DNA from: Pacificibacter marinus
GTDB taxonomy: Bacteria; Pseudomonadota; Alphaproteobacteria; Rhodobacterales; Rhodobacteraceae
Length of the DNA: 64,000 nucleotides
NCBI RefSeq assembly: GCF_018860505.1
Contig: NZ_JAHKPU010000034.1
Location: 24,590-88,589, forward strand
Reading direction: 5' to 3'
Part shown: piece by piece, positions 52,955 through 62,566 of the stretch
How positions within the stretch are numbered: the first letter of the stretch is position 1
Layout: each line of letters starts with the position of its first letter
Program-made: the position numbers and the translations under genes
Notes under the pieces: generated by a model
Told to the model about the DNA's origin: nothing
What the model saw: only the letters and a program-made list of their open reading frames with translations
The model's database searches: none

Positions 52955-55600
52955 ATGCCAGTTGTCGTCGTCGAATCTCCTGCCAAGGCCAAAACGATCA
53001 ATAAATACCTTGGAAGTGACTACACGGTTCTGGCGTCCTACGGCCACGTGCGCGACCTGCCAGCCAAAAACGGATCGGTCGATCCGGACAACGATTTCGA
53101 AATGATCTGGGACATCGGCGCACAAAGCCGCCCGCATGTGAAAGCCATCGCGGACGCTTTGAAAAACGACGACGTATTGATTCTCGCGACCGACCCCGAC
53201 CGCGAAGGCGAAGCGATTTCATGGCATCTGCAACAGGCGCTGACCAAACGTCGCGCGATTAAAAAATCCACCGCAGTGTCGCGCGTCGTGTTCAACGCGA
53301 TCACCAAAACGGCCGTCACTGAGGCGATGAAAAACCCGCGCCAAGTCGATGTGCCGCTGGTCGATGCCTATTTGGCCCGTCGCGCTTTGGACTATTTGGT
53401 GGGCTTTAACCTGTCGCCTGTGTTGTGGCGCAAATTGCCCGGCGCGCGCTCTGCTGGTCGTGTGCAATCGGTGTGCCTGCGATTGATCGTAGAACGTGAA
53501 GACGAGATCGAAGCGTTCAATCCGCAAGAATACTGGACCGTCAAAGCCATGCTCGAGACCCCACGCGGGCAGCAGTTTGAAGCACGTTTGACGCATCTTT
53601 CAGGCAAAAAACTTGATAAATTCGACTTGGGCGATCGCCTATCGGCTGAGATGGCCGTGCAAGCCGTATCGTCGCGCGATCTGAAAATCGCGTCAGTCGA
53701 GGCCAAACCGGGCACGCGCAATCCATCCGCGCCCTTTATGACATCGACCCTGCAACAAGAGGCCAGCCGCAAATTCGGCATGGGCGCACGTCAAACGATG
53801 AACGCAGCCCAACGCCTGTATGAAGCGGGTCTGATCACCTATATGCGGACCGACGGCATCGATATGGCGCCCGAGGCCATCACCGAGGCGCGCGACGCGA
53901 TCAAAGCGCGCTACGGCGATAAATATGTGCCCGCCTCTCCACGTGTGTACAAAAACAAAGCCAAAAACGCGCAAGAAGCGCACGAATGTATCCGCCCGAC
54001 AGAATTGAACAAAGGCCCCAAAGAGGCCGCGCTGAGCGACAGCGACCAAGCCAAACTGTATGATCTGATTTGGAAACGCACCATTGCGTCGCAAATGGAA
54101 GCGGCTCGACTGGAACGCACCACGGTCGACATCGCCTCGGCTGACCATGAGGTCGTTTTGCGCGCCACGGGTCAAGTCGTGGCCTTTGATGGCTTTATGG
54201 CGGCCTACACCGAGGGCAAAGATGACGCGGAAGGCGAAGAAGACAGCGCGCGCCTGCCCCAGATCATGAAAGATGAACCCGCTAAAAAAGTCGCGGGCGC
54301 TTTGAAATCTGACGCGGACGGCAAAGAGGCCGCTTTGGGGGGCAGCGATTCGGTGCTCGGCATGCAGCACCACACCAACCCGCCGCCACGCTACACCGAG
54401 GCAACGCTTGTCAAACGCATGGAAGAGCTCGGCATCGGCCGCCCGTCCACCTATGCCTCTGTTTTGACAACGATTGTTGAACGCGAATATGTGCGAAAAG
54501 AACAAAACCGCCTGTTCCCTGAGGACAAAGGCAAAATCGTTACGATCTTTTTGATGAACTTCTTTCGCAAATATGTCGGCTATGAATTCACCGCCGATCT
54601 GGAAGGCGAACTGGATTCCGTCTCTGCGGGTGAGATGAATTATAAAGACGTGCTGAATCGGTTCTGGCGTGATTTCTCTGCCGCGATTTCGGAAACCTCT
54701 GATCTGCGCATCTCGGAAGTGCTCGACAAATTGGACGAAGCCCTGACACCAACGCTGTATCCACCTCGTGAAGACGGCACAGATCCGCGCGCCTGCCCCA
54801 AATGTGGCGTCGGCAGCCTGCACCTGAAAACCTCGCGCTCTGGCGGTTTTGTCGGCTGTTCCAACTATCCTGAATGCCGCTACACCCGTCCGATTTCGGG
54901 CGAAGGCGCTGAAAGCTATGAAAAGGTTCTGGGCGAAGACAACGGCGATGAAATCTCCCTGCGTTCTGGTCGGTTCGGCCCTTATGTGCAACGCGGCGAA
55001 GCCACGCCCGAGAACAAAAAGCCACCTCGGACATCTTTACCAAAAGGCTGGGCGCCCGAAAGCATTGATCTGGAAAAAGCGCTTTTGCTGCTGAATCTGC
55101 CACGCGAGATTGGCCCGCACCCTGATGGGGGCGTGATTGCCGCCAACTTGGGTCGCTTTGGTCCCTATTTGATCCACCAATTGCCCGACGAGGAAAAACC
55201 TGTCTACGCCAACCTCAAAGAAACCAGTGAAGTGTTTGAAATTGGTATGAATTTGGCGATGGAAATGATCACCCATAAGCGCGAAAACCCTGGTCGCGGA
55301 CGCACAGTGGCCAAGGCGCTGAAAGAATTGGGCGATCATCCTGATGGTGGTCCGATCAAAGTGATGGACGGCAAATTCGGGCCTTATGTAAAATGGGAAA
55401 AGGTCAATGTGACCCTGCCCAAAGAGATCAAGCCCGAGGACATCACCGTTGCGCAAGCGCTGGAATTGATTGAGACGAAAAAACCGGCCAAGAAAAAAGC
55501 GCCTGCCAAAAAGAAAGCTGCGCCGAAAAAAGCCGCGGCCAAAAAACCAGCCGCAAAAAAAGCACCCGCCAAAAAGCCTGCCGCGAAAAAAGACAGCTAA
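52955..55600 (+). CDS. topA: DNA topoisomerase I
   Basis: An 881-residue type IA topoisomerase that relaxes negative supercoils. The Toprim domain carries E7 (VVVVESPAKAKT) and the acidic LATDPDREGEAISW motif; the active tyrosine is Y296 in GLITYMRTDGI. A C-terminal four-Cys zinc ribbon (CPKCGVGSLHL, then SNYPECRYT) is followed by further GRFGPYV/GKFGPYV repeats (three or more). The final 40 residues are almost only Lys, Ala and Pro, a histone-H1-like tail that probably binds DNA. No terminator is visible. Confidence 0.97.
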   Translation: MPVVVVESPAKAKTINKYLGSDYTVLASYGHVRDLPAKNGSVDPDNDFEMIWDIGAQSRPHVKAIADALKNDDVLILATDPDREGEAISWHLQQALTKRRAIKKSTAVSRVVFNAITKTAVTEAMKNPRQVDVPLVDAYLARRALDYLVGFNLSPVLWRKLPGARSAGRVQSVCLRLIVEREDEIEAFNPQEYWTVKAMLETPRGQQFEARLTHLSGKKLDKFDLGDRLSAEMAVQAVSSRDLKIASVEAKPGTRNPSAPFMTSTLQQEASRKFGMGARQTMNAAQRLYEAGLITYMRTDGIDMAPEAITEARDAIKARYGDKYVPASPRVYKNKAKNAQEAHECIRPTELNKGPKEAALSDSDQAKLYDLIWKRTIASQMEAARLERTTVDIASADHEVVLRATGQVVAFDGFMAAYTEGKDDAEGEEDSARLPQIMKDEPAKKVAGALKSDADGKEAALGGSDSVLGMQHHTNPPPRYTEATLVKRMEELGIGRPSTYASVLTTIVEREYVRKEQNRLFPEDKGKIVTIFLMNFFRKYVGYEFTADLEGELDSVSAGEMNYKDVLNRFWRDFSAAISETSDLRISEVLDKLDEALTPTLYPPREDGTDPRACPKCGVGSLHLKTSRSGGFVGCSNYPECRYTRPISGEGAESYEKVLGEDNGDEISLRSGRFGPYVQRGEATPENKKPPRTSLPKGWAPESIDLEKALLLLNLPREIGPHPDGGVIAANLGRFGPYLIHQLPDEEKPVYANLKETSEVFEIGMNLAMEMITHKRENPGRGRTVAKALKELGDHPDGGPIKVMDGKFGPYVKWEKVNVTLPKEIKPEDITVAQALELIETKKPAKKKAPAKKKAAPKKAAAKKPAAKKAPAKKPAAKKDS

Positions 55601-55786
55601 GTCCCATACCAAAACAAGCACCAAACGATACGGGCGCGATATATAGTTGCGCCTGTCACGCTTTTAGGTGCGACATATTGCGCACAGACATGCATCATAA
55701 ATCGATGTTGCAGTGCAGCAATCCATTGACACTCGCCCGTCAATTGCGTCCAATCGCGCAAATCTGACTGTTAGGGAGAGAGCGTC

Positions 55787-56485
55787 ATGAAAAAAGTTTA
55801 CGGATCCGCAGCCGAGGCCTTAGACGGCATAGTGCATGACGGCATGTTGATTGCCGCAGGCGGTTTTGGCCTCTGTGGCATCCCTGAGCTTTTGATCGAG
55901 GCTTTGGTCGAAAGCGGCGTCAAGGATTTGACCGTGGCCTCAAACAACGCAGGCGTTGACGATTTCGGCCTAGGCAAGCTGTTGGCCACCCGCCAAATCA
56001 AGAAAATGATGTCGTCTTACGTGGGTGAGAACGCCGAATTCATGCGTCAGTATTTAAGCGGTGAGTTGGAATTGGAATTCAACCCCCAAGGCACATTGGC
56101 CGAACGCATGCGCGCAGGCGGCGCGGGCATTCCGGGCTTTTACACCAAAACAGGTGTCGGCACGGTGATCGCTGAGGGCAAAGACGTAAAATCATGGAAC
56201 GGCCAAGATTACATTTTGGAAGAGGGTATTTTTGCCGATATCTCCATCGTGAAAGCATGGAAAGCTGATGCCACAGGCAATGCGATTTTCCGCAAAACAG
56301 CACGCAATTTCAACCCGCCAGCGGCGATGTGCGGCAAAATCTGCATCATGGAAGTCGAAGATATTGTGCCTGTAGGGTCGCTTGATCCAGACGCGATACA
56401 CCTGCCCGGCGTCTATGTGCACCGTATCATTCAAGGCCAACACGAGAAACGCATTGAGCAGCGCACAACGCGCCCAGCCGCCTAA
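55787..56485 (+). CDS. scoA: 3-oxoacid CoA-transferase subunit A
   Basis: A 232-residue alpha subunit of a succinyl-CoA:3-ketoacid (or related) CoA-transferase. [18 protein letters not shown] begins it; the [16 protein letters not shown] loop and [17 protein letters not shown] are typical. It needs subunit B, which here lies almost 2 kb downstream after two unrelated genes, an unusual break in a normally adjacent pair. GGGAGAGAG precedes the ATG. Confidence 0.93.
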   Translation: MKKVYGSAAEALDGIVHDGMLIAAGGFGLCGIPELLIEALVESGVKDLTVASNNAGVDDFGLGKLLATRQIKKMMSSYVGENAEFMRQYLSGELELEFNPQGTLAERMRAGGAGIPGFYTKTGVGTVIAEGKDVKSWNGQDYILEEGIFADISIVKAWKADATGNAIFRKTARNFNPPAAMCGKICIMEVEDIVPVGSLDPDAIHLPGVYVHRIIQGQHEKRIEQRTTRPAA

Positions 56486-56508
56486 TCGGCACAGCAGGCC
56501 CGCGCGTG

Positions 56509-57597
56509 ATGTCCCCCTATGATAGCTTGCCGCCCCGCGCTTTTTGGCGCAGCGGTGTCGTGGCTGAGGTGCCAGATTCGGTTGAGCCGCTTCCGGCAAT
56601 TCAGGGACTTTACCTGCCTAAATTTGCAATCACCAAAGACACGGCGATCATGACAGCGGGCAGTTGTTTTGCGCAGCATGTGCATCGCAATCTACATGAG
56701 CGCGATTGGGCCGTGTTGGATTTTGAAAGCCCAAGGCACAATTTTCGTCGCGATGTCATGACACGCTTTGGCTATGGCATGTATTCGGCGCGCTACGGCA
56801 ATATCTATACAGCGCGTCAAATGGTGCAACTGTTGCACGAGGCTTACGGGTTTGAGACGCCCCACGCCCCAGTGTGGCAACGTCCTGACGGGAAATATGT
56901 CGATGCGCAGCGTCCTGCGATTGAGCCAGACGGCTATGACACCCCCGAATTGGTAGGGGACGCGCGCGCCCACCATCTGCGCATTTTACGCAAGACTTTT
57001 GAATCGACTGAGCTGTTGGTTTTCACTCTTGGGCTGACCGAAACATGGTGTCATGAGGCCTCGGGCACGGTTTATCCAACGGCCCCAGGCGTGATCGCCG
57101 CGCCAGATCAACCGCAAGAAATCAGTTATCGCAACGATGGGCATCGCGCTGTTATGGCCGATTTACGTGCTTTGAACGATTTTGGCAAAAGCCGGAACCC
57201 GCATTTCAAGCTGTTGCTCACTGTCTCGCCCGTACCATTGACGGCAACGGCATCGGGCACGCATGTCTTGCCCGCCACGACCTATTCCAAATCGGTTCTA
57301 CGCGCAGCTGCGGGCGAATTTGCCCGTACCCATGATACGGTCGATTATTTCCCGTCCTTTGAGGTCATCACCAATGCGGCCACGCGCGGGCGCTTTTTCG
57401 AGGCCAACCAGCGCAGCGTGACTAACGCTGGCGTCAAAGCGGCGATGAACATGTTTTTCCAAGCCCACGGCGAAGAGGTCAACGCCCCCCAGCCCCGAAC
57501 TTCATCCAGCCTGACTGGCGGCATGACCGATGATGGCGACAACGCTGTGCAATGCGAAGAGGTACTTTTGGACGCCATGAACAGGAGCCTGACATGA
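56509..57597 (+). CDS. GSCFA domain protein
   Basis: A 362-residue protein of the GSCFA family, a SGNH-type hydrolase-like fold named after the motif here read as AGSCFAQHVH (near residue 50). VFTLGLTETWCHEASGTVYP and LLLTVSPVPLTATASGTHVL are further conserved blocks; the Ser and the following His-containing segments suggest an esterase or acyltransferase site. Start is the ATG at 56509 or the GTG one codon earlier. It overlaps the next gene by ATGA and lies between the two CoA-transferase subunits. Function is unknown; a role in polysaccharide or lipid modification is a guess from the fold. Confidence 0.85.
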   Translation: MSPYDSLPPRAFWRSGVVAEVPDSVEPLPAIQGLYLPKFAITKDTAIMTAGSCFAQHVHRNLHERDWAVLDFESPRHNFRRDVMTRFGYGMYSARYGNIYTARQMVQLLHEAYGFETPHAPVWQRPDGKYVDAQRPAIEPDGYDTPELVGDARAHHLRILRKTFESTELLVFTLGLTETWCHEASGTVYPTAPGVIAAPDQPQEISYRNDGHRAVMADLRALNDFGKSRNPHFKLLLTVSPVPLTATASGTHVLPATTYSKSVLRAAAGEFARTHDTVDYFPSFEVITNAATRGRFFEANQRSVTNAGVKAAMNMFFQAHGEEVNAPQPRTSSSLTGGMTDDGDNAVQCEEVLLDAMNRSLT

Positions 57598-58388
57598 AGG
57601 TTTTGGTTCTGGGCACGTCTCATTCGGCCAGCGTGCGCATGGCCTCAGATTGGATCAAACGCGCTTACCCCGACCTTGAAGTCGATTATTTTTCCCTGCC
57701 CGGCGCCGTGCATTCCAGATCACTGATGATCGGCAGCACTTTTGGCCCAACGCCCAGCGATACTTACGGCTGTAAAATGAGCCAGCAATGGAACGGCAAT
57801 TTGATGATTGATCTTGCCCCTTACGCGCAAATTTTTCACGTGGGTGAACGCTTTGCTATGGGCGCAGTCACCCGTTTGATGGCCGATTACGACATCTTGG
57901 AATATGAGGAACGCAGCCTGCGCCCTGTGATGTCGCTGAGTGCAGCGCGGGCCTTGATCGGCACTGCGGTCTATGATTTTGTCGAGGCGCGTCACGATGT
58001 GTTTGACGACGACCCACGCATCACGTTTATGCCCGCCCCCTATCCTTTGGCGCGTGGCGCAAAACGCGGACCGGGATTCGAGAGCACCATGTCGCGGCTG
58101 AACAAACGTCACACAGCAGCCGATTGGTCGCAGATCTATGAGCACGCCATGGGGACAAGTTTGGCCGATTTTGGCTATCGGTTTATCGCGCAACCGAACC
58201 ACACGCGTCAGGGTATTTTCGCGACCAAAGACATCTTTGCACGCCCCAAGTCGTCGGTCACAGATGTCGGCGACAAGGTCGACAACAGACACACTAATGC
58301 CGCCTACGGGCAAGAGATTTTCGCAGCTTATGCACAAAGCCAATTGGGCCTCGCCCCACTGGAACCCGCATCAGCACCACAGTCATAA
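57594..58388 (+). CDS. SGNH-like protein of unknown function
   Basis: A 264-residue protein I do not recognise by family. VLVLGTSHSASVRMASDW at the N-terminus resembles a nucleophile-serine block (G-x-S-H-S), and VDNRHTNAAYGQEIF at the C-terminus looks like the D-x-x-H block of SGNH hydrolases, so an esterase-like fold is likely. It is coupled by ATGA to the GSCFA gene, itself SGNH-like; the pair probably acts together. No signal peptide is visible, so both should be cytoplasmic. Confidence 0.65.
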   Translation: MKVLVLGTSHSASVRMASDWIKRAYPDLEVDYFSLPGAVHSRSLMIGSTFGPTPSDTYGCKMSQQWNGNLMIDLAPYAQIFHVGERFAMGAVTRLMADYDILEYEERSLRPVMSLSAARALIGTAVYDFVEARHDVFDDDPRITFMPAPYPLARGAKRGPGFESTMSRLNKRHTAADWSQIYEHAMGTSLADFGYRFIAQPNHTRQGIFATKDIFARPKSSVTDVGDKVDNRHTNAAYGQEIFAAYAQSQLGLAPLEPASAPQS

Positions 58389-58456
58389 TCGCCAGCGCGC
58401 GCAAGCCGCCAGCACCAGATCACACCGCAGCGTTGCGGATTTAGGGAGAGCACATC

Positions 58457-59110
58457 ATGGCCACAGACACACAAGCCCCAAAGGGGTGGGATCGCAATCA
58501 AATGGCAGCGCGTGCAGCGCTTGAACTGGAAGACGGGACCTATGTGAATCTCGGGATCGGCATCCCGACTTTGGTGCCAAATTTCATTCCTGATGGCGTC
58601 GAAGTCACCCTGCAATCTGAAAACGGCATGTTGGGCATGGGGCCTTTCCCTGTGGAGGGCACCGAGGATGCCGACCTGATCAACGCGGGCAAGCAGACCA
58701 TCACCGAGCTGCCAAACACCGCCTATTTCGATTCCGCTTTTTCGTTCGGCATGATCCGTGGCGGCAAGATCGCTATGGCGATTTTGGGCGCGATGGAAGT
58801 GGATGAAAAAGGCGATCTGGCCAACTGGATGATCCCCGGGAAACTGGTCAAAGGCATGGGCGGCGCTATGGATTTGGTCGCGGGCGTGGGTCGTGTTGTT
58901 GTGGTCATGGATCACACAAACAAACACGGCGACAGCAAACTTTTGAAAGAATGCACCCTGCCCTTGACCGGCAAATCGGTTGTGGATCGCGTGATCACCA
59001 ACTTGGGCGTTTTGGATGTGGTTGAGGGCGGATTGAAAATCGTTGAGACCGCCGAGGGCGTGACCGAGGCCGATCTGCGCGCGGCGACTTTGGCGACGAT
59101 TGTCGACTGA
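58457..59110 (+). CDS. scoB: 3-oxoacid CoA-transferase subunit B
   Basis: A 217-residue beta subunit of the CoA-transferase. The glutamate that forms the CoA thioester intermediate is in [12 protein letters not shown] near residue 55, and the [19 protein letters not shown] block is typical. GGGAGAG precedes the ATG, the same site as before scoA. Ketone-body or polyhydroxybutyrate metabolism is the usual context. It is followed by a terminator. Confidence 0.94.
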   Translation: MATDTQAPKGWDRNQMAARAALELEDGTYVNLGIGIPTLVPNFIPDGVEVTLQSENGMLGMGPFPVEGTEDADLINAGKQTITELPNTAYFDSAFSFGMIRGGKIAMAILGAMEVDEKGDLANWMIPGKLVKGMGGAMDLVAGVGRVVVVMDHTNKHGDSKLLKECTLPLTGKSVVDRVITNLGVLDVVEGGLKIVETAEGVTEADLRAATLATIVD

Positions 59111-59151
59111 TCCGCGCCCAGCACCGTAGGACTGAACACCATAGAACTGAC

Positions 59152-59178
59152 AAAGGCCTCCAGTTTGGGGGGCCTTTT
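59152..59178 (+). terminator. Intrinsic terminator after scoB
   Basis: AAAGGCCTCC (59152-59161) pairs with GGGGGCCTTT (59168-59177), ten pairs with one G-U, 6-base loop, then TTTT. Confidence 0.82.
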
Positions 59179-59281
59179 ATTTAACCAAACCCCTCTCTAT
59201 TGTCGCCATATAGGCAACAGCATCATATTCTTGCCCCAATCTGTCGCTAGAACGGCACGAAATACAGGCAAAATTGATCAC

Positions 59282-60283
59282 ATGCAGCAAGAGCAAACCA
59301 TTTCCTCGACCATAAGACCTACCGCAGGTGGGTCCAAAGCCTTGCGCGATCGCGTGGTGTTGCTGGGGCTTTTGGCCTTACTCATCATCGGCCTTTTGGG
59401 CGCTGCGGCTGCGACGGGTTGGTCTGAGACACTGCATCAAATCCAAAAACTCACTCTATGGCAGGTCTGCGCCCTGCTGGCGCTGTCGCTGATGAATTAT
59501 GGTCTGCGCGGATTGCGTTGGCATCTGTTTGCCAAACGTCTTGGGCTCGACCTGTCTCTCACCACCAACATGCGTCATTTTCTGGGTGGTTTTGCCATGA
59601 CGGTCACACCAGGGCGTGTGGGCGAATTGGTACGAATGCGCTGGATACGGCGCGAAACAGGTTGGGCTTTTGAACGCACTGCGCCTTTGGTTTTGGTCGA
59701 TCGCGCCTCAGATTTGGCGGCGATGGCCGTGCTTTTGGCGGGTGCACTTTTGTTATCAACGTCAAAAATTGCAGGTGGCGTGCCTGTCACGCTTTTGGCG
59801 CTGTTGGCCGCCTTTATTGTCACTCGCCCTGCGCTTTTGGCATGGTGCGCAAGCTTGGGGTATCGAACCACGGGCAAAGCCCCGCGCCTGTTTGCGAAAC
59901 TCCGCCGTGCGGCAAGCGCGCTTGCGCCTTTCTCGCAAGGCGGCACCTTGTTCCAAGGATCAGTGTTGGCCTTTGCGGGCTGGCTGGCCGAAGGGCTGGC
60001 TTTTTACCTATTGCTGGCATGGATGGGCGCAGATGTCACTGCGTCAACCGCCATCGCGATATTCCTGTTTTCAACCTTGGCAGGCGGACTAACGGGCGCG
60101 CCGGGTGGCGTGGGTGGCGCAGAAGCTGCGATGATCGCGCTGCTGAGCCTTGAGGGCGTGCCTTTGGCGCTGTCCCTGCCTGCCACGGCCATCATTCGCT
60201 TGACCACACTTTGGTTCGCCATTGTCATCGGTCTGATCATTTTTCCCATCGCGGAACGCATATCAAAGAGAATTCAAACATGA
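59282..60283 (+). CDS. Flippase-like membrane protein (UPF0104/LPG-synthase TM family)
   Basis: A 333-residue protein with about eight membrane helices of the family that also holds the membrane part of lysyl-phosphatidylglycerol synthase. LSLMNYGLRGLRWHLFAKRL, the GGFAMTVTPGRVGELVR loop and the TGAPGGVGGAEAAMIALL block are the family core. The ATG at 59282 fits; the open frame to 59165 runs through the scoB terminator. It is coupled by ATGA to a DprE1-like gene, so it is probably a lipid-linked sugar flippase in that pathway; this is inferred from context. Confidence 0.85.
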   Translation: MQQEQTISSTIRPTAGGSKALRDRVVLLGLLALLIIGLLGAAAATGWSETLHQIQKLTLWQVCALLALSLMNYGLRGLRWHLFAKRLGLDLSLTTNMRHFLGGFAMTVTPGRVGELVRMRWIRRETGWAFERTAPLVLVDRASDLAAMAVLLAGALLLSTSKIAGGVPVTLLALLAAFIVTRPALLAWCASLGYRTTGKAPRLFAKLRRAASALAPFSQGGTLFQGSVLAFAGWLAEGLAFYLLLAWMGADVTASTAIAIFLFSTLAGGLTGAPGGVGGAEAAMIALLSLEGVPLALSLPATAIIRLTTLWFAIVIGLIIFPIAERISKRIQT

Positions 60284-61647
60284 GCTGGAAAACTTTAGAC
60301 ACCACAGGCTGGGGGCGCGCGCATCGTGCCTCAGGTGACGTGGCCCGCCCTGAACGCGCATCGCAGTTGAAACGCTTGTTGGAGAAATCTGCCGTGCCCG
60401 CCTTTGGCATGCGCAGATCTTACGGCGACGCGGCCCTGACATCTGACGCGCCGTCTTTGGACATGACGCGTTTGGATCGGGTGCTGTCCTTTGATGAGAC
60501 CTCTGGCGTGGTGCATGTAGAAGCGGGTTTGCCGATCGGAGATCTGGGGCGTATGTTTGCCGCTAGGGGGTGGATTCCACCGGTGATGCCCGGCACAGGC
60601 TTTGCCACCATCGGCGGCTGTATCGCCAATGATGTGCATGGCAAAAACCACCATGTCGTTGGCTCATTTGGTCAGCATGTGACCGAAATCACGCTGATCC
60701 AAGGCGACAAGACCCGCGTGATCACACCGAAAAATACTGGTATCTTCCAAGCCACTGTCGGCGGATTGGGACAAACCGGCGTAATTGCTTCGGCCAAGAT
60801 GCAAATGGCCCCCTGCAAAGGCGACCTGATGGTTTTGACCGAGCGACGCATCGACAATTTGGACGAATTTTTCGTGGCCTTTGATGACAGTTCTGCCGAT
60901 TACACTGTCGGTTGGATCGACGCCACAGCCAAGGGTGCCAATTTAGGCCGTGGCGTTTTGGAAGAAAGCGAAATCACATCGGGCGTGAACCCTGGCAGCG
61001 GCAAAAGCAAATCGGTGCCATTCAACGCGCCCCGCTGGGCTTTGTCCGCGCCAATCGTGCGTCTGTTCAACGAGATGTATTTTCGCCGCGTGCCCGCCTC
61101 TGGGCGCACAAGCGTCAAACCGATTACCGACCCGTTTTTCCCGCTGGATGCGATCCACAATTGGAATCGCTTGTATGGCAAAAACGGCTTTAACCAATTT
61201 CAATGCGTTGTACCGCTTGAGGCCACCAATTGTTTGCGCATCATGCTGGAACGGATTGCGGCGTCAGGTTTGGCTTCACCTTTGGCAGTGTTGAAAAAGA
61301 TGGGCGCGGGACGCGCGGGCTATATGTCATTTCCGATGGAAGGCTACACTTTGGCGGTGGATTTTCCCAATCGCGGCAGCGCCGAATATTTGGTGCGTGA
61401 ATTGACCGATCTGGCGCGCGAGGCAGGCGGGCGGATTTACTTTGCCAAAGACGGCTTGGCCCAAGCCAAACAGATCGCGGGCATGTACCCAGAGCAAGAG
61501 GCATGGCAGCAAGAGGTGGCAAAAGCCGACCCTGAGCGCGCAATGGAAACCGATTTGGTGCGCCGATTGCAGCTGCGCGGTGCGCCTGCTGAGGCAGATC
61601 AGCCTTCTCAAGATCAATCCAAAATGAGCCAAGGAGAGAGCGCATGA
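60280..61647 (+). CDS. FAD-dependent DprE1-like oxidase
   Basis: A 455-residue flavoprotein like DprE1, which oxidises the 2-hydroxyl of polyprenyl-phosphoryl ribose in arabinan building. The FAD site is GTGFATIGGCIANDVHGKNH with HVTEITLI after it. The C-terminal region SFPMEGYTLAVDFPNRGS and GRIYFAKDGLAQAKQIAGMY aligns closely with mycobacterial DprE1; the benzothiazinone-target Cys there (W-N-I-C-V-D-F-P) is Ala here (Y-T-L-A-V-D-F-P). Start at 60280, ATGA overlap with the flippase-like gene. The next gene is the matching DprE2-like reductase. Substrate is inferred. Confidence 0.85.
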   Translation: MSWKTLDTTGWGRAHRASGDVARPERASQLKRLLEKSAVPAFGMRRSYGDAALTSDAPSLDMTRLDRVLSFDETSGVVHVEAGLPIGDLGRMFAARGWIPPVMPGTGFATIGGCIANDVHGKNHHVVGSFGQHVTEITLIQGDKTRVITPKNTGIFQATVGGLGQTGVIASAKMQMAPCKGDLMVLTERRIDNLDEFFVAFDDSSADYTVGWIDATAKGANLGRGVLEESEITSGVNPGSGKSKSVPFNAPRWALSAPIVRLFNEMYFRRVPASGRTSVKPITDPFFPLDAIHNWNRLYGKNGFNQFQCVVPLEATNCLRIMLERIAASGLASPLAVLKKMGAGRAGYMSFPMEGYTLAVDFPNRGSAEYLVRELTDLAREAGGRIYFAKDGLAQAKQIAGMYPEQEAWQQEVAKADPERAMETDLVRRLQLRGAPAEADQPSQDQSKMSQGESA

Positions 61648-62396
61648 GCAAAGCCTCACAAAACCAGACATGGATCATTTTGGGCGCAACCTCGTCAATG
61701 GCGCGGGCTTTTGCACGCGATGTGTCTGCACGCGGCGCAACCGTGTTGGTCTGCGGACGCGACATGGATGATCTGATCAGCACAGCGCAAGATTGCTTGG
61801 CACGCGGCGCAAAAACGGCAGAGCCTTGCGCTTTTGATGCGCGCGACACATCCAGCTTTGCCCCGATTATTGACCGCGCAACGGCAGAAGACGGCGTGAT
61901 CAATTGTGCTGTGTTTGTCGGCTCTATGCCCACGCAAAATACGATTGATGCCGAGCCCGATCTGATCAACGGCACGGTGCAAGACAATTTCACTGGCCCA
62001 GCCACGTTTTTGCAAATGCTGGCCCCAGAATTGGAAAGCCGTGGCAATGGCACGGTCGTGGGTGTCGGATCTGTTGCGGGGGATCGAGGGCGTATCGGCA
62101 ATTATGTTTACGGATCGGCCAAAGCGGGTTTTGCCACCTATTTGTCAGGTCTGCGCAACCGTTTAACCCGCGCAGGCGGTCATGTGGTCACTGTGAAACC
62201 GGGGTTTGTGGACACGGCGATGACATGGGATGTCGAAGGCATGTTCTTGGTTGCGGCCCCAGAAAAGGTGGCCTCGGATATTATGAAAGCCGTCACCAAG
62301 AAAAAGAATGTGATCTACACGCCGTTCTTCTGGCGCTACATCATGCTGATCATCTGCCATATCCCTGAGTTTATCTTTAAAAAGATGTCTATCTGA
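61644..62396 (+). CDS. SDR reductase, DprE2-like
   Basis: A 250-residue short-chain dehydrogenase with the cofactor loop ILGATSSMARAFARD (G-x-x-S-x-x-A variant), the catalytic pattern GSVAGDRGRIGNYVYGSAKA (Ser, Tyr and Lys) and a C-terminal hydrophobic anchor YIMLIICHIPEFIFKK. This is the usual form of DprE2, which reduces the keto intermediate made by DprE1. It overlaps that gene by ATGA. Together they would epimerise a lipid-linked pentose; the UbiA-type synthase that starts that route is not in the window. Confidence 0.85.
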   Translation: MSKASQNQTWIILGATSSMARAFARDVSARGATVLVCGRDMDDLISTAQDCLARGAKTAEPCAFDARDTSSFAPIIDRATAEDGVINCAVFVGSMPTQNTIDAEPDLINGTVQDNFTGPATFLQMLAPELESRGNGTVVGVGSVAGDRGRIGNYVYGSAKAGFATYLSGLRNRLTRAGGHVVTVKPGFVDTAMTWDVEGMFLVAAPEKVASDIMKAVTKKKNVIYTPFFWRYIMLIICHIPEFIFKKMSI

Positions 62397-62481
62397 GGGA
62401 GCGCGCCAAAGCGTTGCGCCGTTAAGGTTAACAGCTCGCGTTTTGCGGCACATGTAAATGTCACATAAATATATGTCACAC

Positions 62482-62513
62482 AAAAGGGACGCCCAAATGG
62501 AGCGTCCCTTTTT
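62482..62513. terminator. Bidirectional terminator between the DprE2-like and transglycosylase genes
   Basis: AAAAGGGACGC (62482-62492) pairs perfectly with GCGTCCCTTTT (62502-62512), 9-base loop, A- and T-runs on both sides. Confidence 0.88.
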
Positions 62514-62566
62514 GATGTTTTGCGCCTGCATAGGGGGCTGTTCTAACTTTGTTAGTCGGTGCGCCC

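Noticed and set aside
53693..54991. A 432-codon open frame antisense to topA
   Set aside because: It is a mirror of topA codon bias; topA is unmistakable and the antisense translation has no family-like features.
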